Under the pieces are notes generated by a model that saw only the letters and a list, made by a program, of their open reading frames with translations, did not search any database and was not told the DNA's origin. Both the position numbers and the translations under genes were made by a program. From Streptomyces sp. NBC_01317 (GTDB lineage: Bacteria; Actinomycetota; Actinomycetes; Streptomycetales; Streptomycetaceae): a stretch of 64,000 nucleotides of DNA. The stretch lies in the NCBI RefSeq assembly GCF_035961655.1, contig NZ_CP108393.1, forward strand, positions 6,185,001-6,249,000. Reading direction: 5' to 3'. Shown piece by piece: positions 57,280 to 64,000 of this stretch. Every line of letters begins with the position of its first letter. Position 1 is the stretch's first letter.

Positions 57280-59790
57280 ATGTCCCCCATGTCCGTACTG
57301 ACGCGCGACGAAGCGCAGACCCGAGCCCAGTTCCTCGATGTGCACCGGTACACGATCGCTCTCGATCTCACCACCGGCGAGGACACCTTCGACTCCCGCA
57401 CCGTCATCCACTTCACGGCGCGGGCGGCCGGGGACACCTTCGTCGAGCTCAAGCCCGCCGCACTGCACTCCGCCACCCTCGACGGCACGGCCCTCGACCC
57501 CGCCGCGCTCGACGAGAACCGGCTCGCCCTCACCGGGCTCACCGCCGGGCCGCACGAACTGCGCATACACGCGGACATGCGGTACTCCCGCACCGGCGAG
57601 GGCATGCACCGCTTCACCGACCCCGCCGACGGCGAGACGTACACCTACACCCAGCTCTTCATGGACGACGTCCAGCGCGTCTTCGCCGCCTTCGACCAGC
57701 CCGACCTCAAATCCGTCTTCGAGCTGACCGTCACCGCGCCCGAGGAATGGACGGTCCTCGGCAACGGCGTCGCGGCACGGACCCCCGAAGGCCCCGCCGG
57801 ACACTGGACGATCGCGCCCACCCCGCTCATCTCCACGTACCTCGTCGCCGTCGCCGCCGGCCCCTGGCACTCCGTGCGCACCGAACACGCCGGACTGCCC
57901 TTCGGCCTCCACTGCCGGCGCTCCCTCGGCCCCCACCTCGACACCGACGCCGACGAGATCCTCTCCATCACCCGCGCCTGCTTCGACCGCTACCACGAGA
58001 AGTTCGAGGAGCCGTACCCCTTCGACTCCTACGACCAGGCCTTCGTCCCGGAGTTCAACGCCGGCGCCATGGAGAACCCCGGACTCGTCACCTTCCGCGA
58101 CGAGTTCGTCTACCGCTCCGCCGTCACCGACACCGAGCGCCAGACCCGCGCCATGGTCGTCGCCCACGAGATGGCCCACATGTGGTTCGGCGACCTCGTC
58201 ACCCTCGCCTGGTGGGACGACATCTGGCTCAACGAGTCCTTCGCCGAGTACATGGGCTACCAGATCCTCACCGAGGCCACCCGGTTCACCGACACCTGGG
58301 TCGACTTCGGCATCGCGCGGAAGGCCTGGGGGTACGACGCCGACCAGCGCCCCTCCACCCACCCCGTCGCGCCCGACCCGGACGCCGTCCCCGACACCGC
58401 CTCCGCGCTCCTCAACTTCGACGGCATCTCCTACGCCAAGGGCGCCTCCGCCCTGCGCCAACTCGTCGCCTGGCTCGGCGACAAGGACTTCCTCGCCGGC
58501 ATCAACGTCCACTTCGCCCGGCACAAGTTCGGCAACGCCACGCTCGCCGACTTCATCGACAACCTGGCGTCGGCCACCGAGCGCGACGTACACGCCTGGG
58601 CCGCGCGGTGGCTGCGCACCAGCGGCGTCGACACCCTCACCCCGCGCGTGACCACCGGCGACAACAGCTGGACCCTCGACGTCGTACGGGACGGCAGCAG
58701 GCCGCACCACATCTCCGTCGGTACGTACGACCTCGACGTCGTCGACCCGGCCAAGCTCGTCGCGCGCGAGCGCGTCGAACTCGACGTCCCCCTCACCGAG
58801 GCCCCCGTGGCCAGGCCCGGCCGCCGCCCCGCCCTCGTCGTCCTCAACGACGGCGACCTCACCTACGCCAAGGTCCGCCTCGACCCCGCCTCCTGGGACA
58901 CCGCGCTGCGCGCCCTGTCCGGCGTCCCCGACGCCCTCACCCGCGCCGTCATCTGGAACGCCGCCCGCGACATGGTCCGCGACGGCGAACTCGCCCCCGC
59001 CGCCTACCTGGACGCCGCCCGCGCCCACCTGCCCCACGAGAGCGACCTCGCCCTCGTCCAGGGCGTCCTCGCCTTCGCCGCCGTCCAGATCACCGACCGC
59101 TACCTCTCCGACGAGGACCGGCGCGCCGCCCTCACCACCCTCACCGCGCTCTGCCGCGACCTCATCCGCCGCACCGAGGACGGCAGCAACCCGGGGCTGC
59201 GCCTCACCGCCGTACGCCACTTCATCGACGCCGCCACCCAGCCCGGCGCCCTCCAGGACTGGCTCGACTGCGGCAGCGTCCCCGGCGGACCCGAACTCGA
59301 CCCCGAACTGCGCTGGCGCGTCCTCACCCGCCTCGCGGTCCTCGGCTCCGTGGACGAGGACGCCATCGCCGCCGAACTCGCCGACGACCCCAGCGCCACC
59401 GGCGAGGAGGGCGCGGCCCGTTGTCGCGCCGCCCTGCCCGACGCCGAGGCCAAGGCCGCCGCCTGGGCCCGGCTCTTCGCCACCGACGACCTGTCCAACT
59501 ACCTGTTCGCCGCCACCGCGCAGGGCTTCTGGCAACCCGAACAGGCCGACCTCGTACGGGAGTACGTGCCCCGCTTCTACGCGGAGGCCGTCGCGCTCGC
59601 CGACCGGCGCGGGCCCGCCATGGCCGAAGCCGCGGGCCGCTACGGATTCCCCGTCCACGCCGTCGACGAGGAGGCGCTGCGCCTCGGCCAGGAGTGCCTG
59701 GACACCGCCGAGATGATCCCCGCCCTGCGCCGCAAGCTCGCCGACCAACTGGACGACCTCGGCCGGGCGCTCCGGGTACGGGGCGCCTGA
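57280..59790 (+). CDS. pepN: Aminopeptidase N
   Basis: An 836-aa M1 zinc metallopeptidase that removes N-terminal residues from peptides in the cytoplasm. The N-terminal beta domain precedes the exopeptidase motif FNAGAMENPGLVTF (near residue 262) and the zinc site VAHEMAHMWFGDLVT (HExxH, near 295), with the second Glu in NESFAEYMGY. The C-terminal ~300 residues are a helical HEAT-like domain of the ERAP1_C type. Start ATG 57280 (or 57289). A double hairpin follows the stop. Confidence 0.96.
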   Translation: MSPMSVLTRDEAQTRAQFLDVHRYTIALDLTTGEDTFDSRTVIHFTARAAGDTFVELKPAALHSATLDGTALDPAALDENRLALTGLTAGPHELRIHADMRYSRTGEGMHRFTDPADGETYTYTQLFMDDVQRVFAAFDQPDLKSVFELTVTAPEEWTVLGNGVAARTPEGPAGHWTIAPTPLISTYLVAVAAGPWHSVRTEHAGLPFGLHCRRSLGPHLDTDADEILSITRACFDRYHEKFEEPYPFDSYDQAFVPEFNAGAMENPGLVTFRDEFVYRSAVTDTERQTRAMVVAHEMAHMWFGDLVTLAWWDDIWLNESFAEYMGYQILTEATRFTDTWVDFGIARKAWGYDADQRPSTHPVAPDPDAVPDTASALLNFDGISYAKGASALRQLVAWLGDKDFLAGINVHFARHKFGNATLADFIDNLASATERDVHAWAARWLRTSGVDTLTPRVTTGDNSWTLDVVRDGSRPHHISVGTYDLDVVDPAKLVARERVELDVPLTEAPVARPGRRPALVVLNDGDLTYAKVRLDPASWDTALRALSGVPDALTRAVIWNAARDMVRDGELAPAAYLDAARAHLPHESDLALVQGVLAFAAVQITDRYLSDEDRRAALTTLTALCRDLIRRTEDGSNPGLRLTAVRHFIDAATQPGALQDWLDCGSVPGGPELDPELRWRVLTRLAVLGSVDEDAIAAELADDPSATGEEGAARCRAALPDAEAKAAAWARLFATDDLSNYLFAATAQGFWQPEQADLVREYVPRFYAEAVALADRRGPAMAEAAGRYGFPVHAVDEEALRLGQECLDTAEMIPALRRKLADQLDDLGRALRVRGA

Positions 59791-59795
59791 CCAAG

Positions 59796-59848
59796 GGGCG
59801 GTTGACCGCCCGAGGTCGCCTTGGACCGTCCGCCGGGCGGTCCAAGGC
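59796..59848. terminator. Two hairpins after pepN
   Basis: GGGCGGT/ACCGCCC (59796-59802 with 59805-59811) and GCCTTGGACCG/CGGTCCAAGGC (59818-59828 with 59838-59848, 9-nt loop). The second is the stronger terminator. Confidence 0.8.
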
Positions 59849-59933
59849 AACCCCACCCCGGCCGATACTCCTTACGGGTTCCGCTCGTTGTGCACCACGG
59901 GCACGCACGACCACCGAACCTGAAGGACCCCCT

Positions 59934-61361
59934 ATGCGCACGCCACCCCCCGGCATCTCCCTCCCGCCCCTGGCAGGTGGCGAACACGGTTCCGACGCGC
60001 TGCGGCCCCTCCTCGCCACCGTCCTCGACGCCCTCCACGACGGCGCCGCCGAACGCGGCGGCCCCCTGCCCGCCGGCGGACCCGGCCGCGTCGCCGGCCG
60101 ACTCCGTACCGCCGCCGAACCCGTCCTCCCCGACACCGGCGCGGGACCGGGCGAAGCCCTCCGTACCCTCGTCCACGCCCTCTCCCTGGGCGCCGCCGAC
60201 CCCGCCCACCCCCACTGCGCCGCCCACCTGCACACCCCGCCGCTCGCGCTCGCCGTCGCCGCCGACCTCGCCGCGTCCGCCCTCAACCAGTCCATGGACT
60301 CCTGGGACCAGGCCCCCGCCGCCTCCGAACTCGAAGCGCTCGTCACACGCGCGCTCGCCGACGAGGTCTACCCCGGCAGCCCGGACCCCGACGAGGCCCA
60401 CCCCCGAGGGACCGCCCCCGACGCCGTCCTCACCACCGGCGGCACCGAATCCAACCAACTCGCCCTGCTCCTCGCCCGGGAGCGGCACGGTCCTACCCTC
60501 CAGGTCGTCTGCGGAGCCCACACCCACCACTCCGTCCACCGCGCCGCCTGGCTCCTCGGCCTTCCCCGCCCCGTCACGATCCCCACCCCCGCGGGCATCC
60601 TCGATCCCGCCGCCCTCGACGCGGTCCTCACCGCCCTGCGCGGCCCCCTCCTCGTCGCCGCCACCGCCGGTACCACCGACACCGGCCGCATCGACCCCCT
60701 GGACGCCCTCGCCGACGTCTGCGACACCCACGGCGCCGCCCTCCACATCGACGCCTCCTACGGCGGCCCGCTCCTCTTCAGCCCCACCCACCGCCCCCTG
60801 CTCGACGGGCTCCACCGCGCCCACAGCGTCACCCTCGACCTCCACAAGCTCGGCTGGCAGCCCATCGCCGCCGGGCTCCTCGCCGTCCCCCGTACCGGCG
60901 ACCTGGCCCCCCTGGCGCACACCGCCGACTACCTCAACGCCGACGACGACACCGAGGCAGGACTCCCCGACCTCCTCGGCCGCTCCCTCCGCACCACCCG
61001 GCGCCCCGACGTCCTCAAGATCGCCGTCACCCTCAAGGCGCTCGGCCGCGCGGGACTCGCCGCACTGGTCGACCGCGTCCTCTCCTCCGCCCGGCTCCTC
61101 GCCGACCTGGTCGAGGACCGGCCAGGCCTTGAGCTGTACGAACGGCCGGTCCTGACCACCGTGTTGTTCCGGCCCGCAAGCGCCTCCGACCACACCGTCG
61201 CCGCCGCCCGCCGCACCCTCCTCACCGAAGGCACCGCCGTCCTCGGCCGCGCCCGCGCCGGCGACCGCCTCTGGTTCAAGGCCACCCTGCTCAACCCCCA
61301 CGCCACCCCCGGCGACCTCGACACCCTGCTCCGACTCGTGGAAGGCGGCACCCGCCGATGA
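59934..61361 (+). CDS. PLP-dependent decarboxylase (siderophore DesA/DABA type)
   Basis: A 475-aa group II decarboxylase-like protein: TTGGTESNQLALLLARERHG (PLP phosphate region), HHSVHRAAWLLGL, VAATAGTTDTGRIDPLDALAD, the conserved LHIDASYGGPLLF and the PLP lysine in TLDLHKLGWQP (near residue 304). Such enzymes act on ornithine/lysine or 2,4-diaminobutyrate and feed hydroxamate siderophore synthesis. It is directly coupled to an N-hydroxylase gene (61358), which supports a siderophore role. No acyltransferase or synthetase follows, and no iron box is visible in the 143-bp upstream gap. Confidence 0.85.
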   Translation: MRTPPPGISLPPLAGGEHGSDALRPLLATVLDALHDGAAERGGPLPAGGPGRVAGRLRTAAEPVLPDTGAGPGEALRTLVHALSLGAADPAHPHCAAHLHTPPLALAVAADLAASALNQSMDSWDQAPAASELEALVTRALADEVYPGSPDPDEAHPRGTAPDAVLTTGGTESNQLALLLARERHGPTLQVVCGAHTHHSVHRAAWLLGLPRPVTIPTPAGILDPAALDAVLTALRGPLLVAATAGTTDTGRIDPLDALADVCDTHGAALHIDASYGGPLLFSPTHRPLLDGLHRAHSVTLDLHKLGWQPIAAGLLAVPRTGDLAPLAHTADYLNADDDTEAGLPDLLGRSLRTTRRPDVLKIAVTLKALGRAGLAALVDRVLSSARLLADLVEDRPGLELYERPVLTTVLFRPASASDHTVAAARRTLLTEGTAVLGRARAGDRLWFKATLLNPHATPGDLDTLLRLVEGGTRR

Positions 61362-62767
61362 CCGACCGGCCCAACGATCTGGACGACCCCCACGACCTGG
61401 TGGGCATCGGCATCGGCCCGTTCAACCTCTCCCTCGCCGCGCTCGCCGACGGCATCCACGGCGGCCTCGCCGCCACCTTCTACGACCAGAGCCCCGCCTT
61501 CCGGTGGCACCCCGGCCTGCTCATCGACGGCACCACCCTCCAAGTCCCGTTCCTGGCCGACCTGGTGACCCTCGCCGATCCCGCCAGCCCCTGGTCCTTC
61601 CTCAGCTACCTGAGGGCCCGCGACCGGCTCTTCCCCTTCTACGTGGCCGAGCGCTTCCACATCCAGCGCGCCGAGTACGACGCGTACTGCCGCTGGGTCA
61701 GCGAACAACTCCCCGGGCTCCACTTCGGACATCAGGTCGACGCCGTCCGCTGGAACCCCGAACGCGCCCTGTTCGAGGTCGACTTCACCCAGCTCGACCG
61801 CGACGGCGAGGTCGAGGCCCTCGGCCGCGCGTACACCCGTAACGTCGTCCTCGGCATCGGCACCGAGCCCTACGTGCCCGAACCCCTCAAACCCCTCGCC
61901 GAGGCCCCCGCCGTCCCCGTCATCCACTCCGCCGACTACCTCGACCACCGCGCGCGCCTGCTCGCCGCCGGCCACATCACCGTCATCGGCTCGGGACAGT
62001 CCGGCGCGGAGATCTTCCTGGACCTGCTGCGCGCCCGCCCCGCCGGCGCCGAGAAACTCCACTGGCTCGCCCGCACCGAGGCGTTCGCCCCCATGGAGTA
62101 CTCCAAGCTCGGCCTGGAACACTTCACCCCGGACTACACCCAGTACTTCCACGCCCTCCCCGAGCAGGTGCGCGACGACCTCGTCCCCCGCCAGTGGCAG
62201 CTCCACAAGGGCATCGACGCCGATACCATCGCCGCCATCCACGACGAGCTGTACCGGCGCACCCTCCACGGCGGCTGGCCGGACGCCGTCCTCACCCCCG
62301 GCGTCTCCGTCCGTACGGCGGGCCGCGTCGCCACCACCAAGGTCGAACTCCACCTGGAACACCGCCAGGAGGGCACCCGCTCCCGGCTCACCACCGACGC
62401 CGTGGTCCTCGCCACCGGCTACCGCGAACGCCCCTTCGACCGGATCCTCGCCGGTCTCGACCCGTACGTACGCCGCGACAGCTCCGAGCGCCCCCGTGTC
62501 GACGCACACCACCGGCTCGTCCTGGACCGCAGTGTCACCGGCTCCGTCTACGTACAGAACGCGGAACGCCACACCCACGGTGTCGGAGCCCCCGACCTCG
62601 GGCTCGCCGCCTGGCGCAGCGCCACCATCCTCAACCACCTGACCGGCACCGAGCCCTACCCGCTGCCCCGGCGCACCGCCTTCACCAGCTTCGGCCTCGA
62701 CGGGCGGGACCGGACCCGCTCGGTGCCCGCACCGAGGAGTCTGGTCCCGCTCACCGAGGTCCGCTGA
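61358..62767 (+). CDS. Lysine/ornithine N-monooxygenase family protein
   Basis: A 469-aa flavin N-hydroxylase of the IucD/PvdA/SidA class. FAD motif VGIGIGPFNLSLAALAD is at residues ~15-31, and the NADPH motif TVIGSGQSGAEIFLDLL near residue 208. The ATGYRER motif lies near residue 350. It N-hydroxylates a diamine or basic amino acid side chain for hydroxamate formation. It overlaps the decarboxylase stop by an ATGA. The next gene is on the opposite strand, so the pair stands alone. Confidence 0.92.
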   Translation: MTDRPNDLDDPHDLVGIGIGPFNLSLAALADGIHGGLAATFYDQSPAFRWHPGLLIDGTTLQVPFLADLVTLADPASPWSFLSYLRARDRLFPFYVAERFHIQRAEYDAYCRWVSEQLPGLHFGHQVDAVRWNPERALFEVDFTQLDRDGEVEALGRAYTRNVVLGIGTEPYVPEPLKPLAEAPAVPVIHSADYLDHRARLLAAGHITVIGSGQSGAEIFLDLLRARPAGAEKLHWLARTEAFAPMEYSKLGLEHFTPDYTQYFHALPEQVRDDLVPRQWQLHKGIDADTIAAIHDELYRRTLHGGWPDAVLTPGVSVRTAGRVATTKVELHLEHRQEGTRSRLTTDAVVLATGYRERPFDRILAGLDPYVRRDSSERPRVDAHHRLVLDRSVTGSVYVQNAERHTHGVGAPDLGLAAWRSATILNHLTGTEPYPLPRRTAFTSFGLDGRDRTRSVPAPRSLVPLTEVR

Positions 62768-62788
62768 GGAAGCCCCGCCCGGCTGTGC

Positions 62789-64000
62789 CTAGAAGACCGG
62801 CACGCCGTCCCGCGTCAGCTTCCAGTCCACCGACGCGAACGACGTGGGATCGACCGTGCCCGCCGCCCGTACCCACTCGATGATCGTGTTACGGATCTCG
62901 TTCGAATTGGCCCACAGCTGCTGGGCGGCGGCCACGTGCGGGAAGTTCCCGCCGCCGCTCGCCCGGTAGTTGTTCACCGCCAGCACGAACTTCGCCGCCG
63001 GGTCCAGCGCCGCCCCGGCGAACCGGAGACCGACGATCCGCGAGCCCACCGGCTTCGCGATGTCGATCGCGTACGTCAGCCCCGACACCGCGTCGTAGTT
63101 GTAGTCGGGGGTGTTGGCGGCATTGGTCAGCTTCGACGTGTCCACCACCGCGCCGGCCGGCGTCTGGACGTAGTACTTCGCCGAGAACTCCAGGTACTCC
63201 TTGATCTGAGCACCCGTCAGGAGGCGGGCCTCCATGGTGTTCTCGAACGGGTAGAGACCCGCCGTGTCCTTGATGGTCACAGGACCGGCCGGGATCGCCG
63301 CCGTACGGGAGAAACACGACGCCTGCGACAGCACCGGCAGCGCCGCCCACTCGCCGCCCGCCAGGGCCGCCTTCACCGTCTCCGTCTGCACGTGGTTGAT
63401 CAGGTCGATGATCGGCTCGTCCTTCCACGGCGCCTCCACCGTGGACATGGCCGCGACCGAGGTGCCGATCACCTGGTTCACGTACGCCACCACCTTGCGG
63501 TGCTCGTCCGCGAGCATGCCGGTGATCTTCCGGTCCTCCGCCACCGTGTTGGAGTTCAGGACCTTCGACGTGACCCGCTCCACCGACCAGCAGCCCCGCT
63601 CGCGCACCAGCTCGACGTCGAAGAGCGTCAGCCGCTGGCCCCACCGGAGAGGCTCGGAGAGGACAACCTCCTTACCGGTCTTCTTGTTGACGACCCGGCG
63701 CTCCGCGATCTCCTGGTGCGCGTGCCCGACCAGGATCGCGTCGATGCCCGGGACCTGCTCCGCCACGAGCGTCGCCGCGTTCTCCACGTACGGGACCTGG
63801 TCGCCGTACGACGACGAGCCGTCCGTACCCGAGTGCGCCGACACGATCACCACGTCCGCGCCCATGGACCGCAGCTTCGGCACCCACTTCGCCGCCTGCT
63901 CCTCCAGACCCGGGAACGTCATCTTCCCCTGGACGTTGGCCTTGTCCCAGATCGCGATCCCCGGATTGGTCAGCCCCAGGATCGCCACCTTCACGTCGTC
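62789..64000 (-). CDS. 5'-nucleotidase/metallophosphatase family protein (5' end outside window)
   Basis: A ~404-residue piece of a UshA-like protein; the N-terminal end continues past base 64000. The visible N-terminal part is the metallophosphoesterase domain (VAILGLTNPGI, ADVVIVSAHSGTD, DAILVGHAHQEI), with GHAH metal ligands. The C-terminal part is the 5'-nucleotidase domain with GGNFPHVAAAQQLW and NYRASGG (substrate-binding). Such enzymes are normally secreted and release phosphate from nucleotides; a signal peptide cannot be seen here. Confidence 0.92.
   Translation of the reverse strand, partial: DDVKVAILGLTNPGIAIWDKANVQGKMTFPGLEEQAAKWVPKLRSMGADVVIVSAHSGTDGSSSYGDQVPYVENAATLVAEQVPGIDAILVGHAHQEIAERRVVNKKTGKEVVLSEPLRWGQRLTLFDVELVRERGCWSVERVTSKVLNSNTVAEDRKITGMLADEHRKVVAYVNQVIGTSVAAMSTVEAPWKDEPIIDLINHVQTETVKAALAGGEWAALPVLSQASCFSRTAAIPAGPVTIKDTAGLYPFENTMEARLLTGAQIKEYLEFSAKYYVQTPAGAVVDTSKLTNAANTPDYNYDAVSGLTYAIDIAKPVGSRIVGLRFAGAALDPAAKFVLAVNNYRASGGGNFPHVAAAQQLWANSNEIRNTIIEWVRAAGTVDPTSFASVDWKLTRDGVPVF

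Noticed and set aside
57079..59856. A 925-aa minus-strand frame opposite pepN
   Set aside because: Shadow of a real GC-rich gene; Gly/Val/Glu-rich with no domain, and pepN motifs are complete on the plus strand.

Overview
This is a high-GC actinobacterial chromosome segment, almost certainly from a Streptomyces species. Third codon positions are nearly all G or C, GTG starts are common, and ATGA/GTGA stop-start overlaps link many genes. The his and trp loci have the streptomycete layout: PriA in place of separate HisA and TrpF, a TrpM-type small gene between trpC and trpB, and trpE next to hisI. I see no tRNA, rRNA, CRISPR array, transposase or phage gene, so this looks like core chromosome rather than an island.

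Layout. 1-10.6 kb: the end of dnaE, a small basic protein gene, a NYN-domain protein, a 719-bp repeat-rich gap, an ABC-2 exporter pair and a membrane protein on the + strand, then a - strand run (membrane protein, TPR-like protein, LON-domain protein, YbaK deacylase). 10.7-16.6 kb: the histidine operon hisD-hisC-hisB-small membrane ORF-hisH-priA-ridA-hisF, with every junction overlapping or abutting. 16.7-18.7 kb: an ArsR regulator and an MFS exporter. 18.9-26.9 kb: a TIGR03085-type gene (-), hisI, trpE, three small membrane proteins, then trpC-trpM-trpB-trpA. 26.9-28.7 kb: a DsbA-like protein and lgt.

28.9-38.8 kb (- strand): a seven-gene translationally coupled operon with four divergent ADP-ribosylglycohydrolase (DraG-fold) paralogues, a ribokinase, a CaiB/BaiF CoA-transferase and a CitE-like lyase. 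This is the most unusual system in the window. 39-46 kb: a VIT-family transporter and gltBD glutamate synthase. 46-52.9 kb: rhomboid protease, VWA protein, HutD-like protein, a cold-shock protein with a structured leader, a DEAD-box helicase, an RNase Sa/barstar pair, and an HxlR regulator with an NAD(P)H-FMN reductase. 53-64 kb: ankyrin/HEAT protein, HExxH zinc protein, secreted trypsin-like protease, chorismate mutase, pepN, a PLP decarboxylase plus N-hydroxylase pair of siderophore type, and the 3' part of a 5'-nucleotidase-family gene.

The genes fit together as follows. PriA serves both His and Trp synthesis, which explains why the trp genes here contain no trpF. GltBD supplies glutamate for the HisC transamination; glutamine-using HisH and the trpE product sit in the same nitrogen economy. 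A dispersed repeat with core CAATCGCCGGACGGGCT marks three intergenic gaps, either as tandem 64-bp units or as a perfect terminator-like hairpin. All family assignments come from reading the translated sequence by eye; no database search was run.
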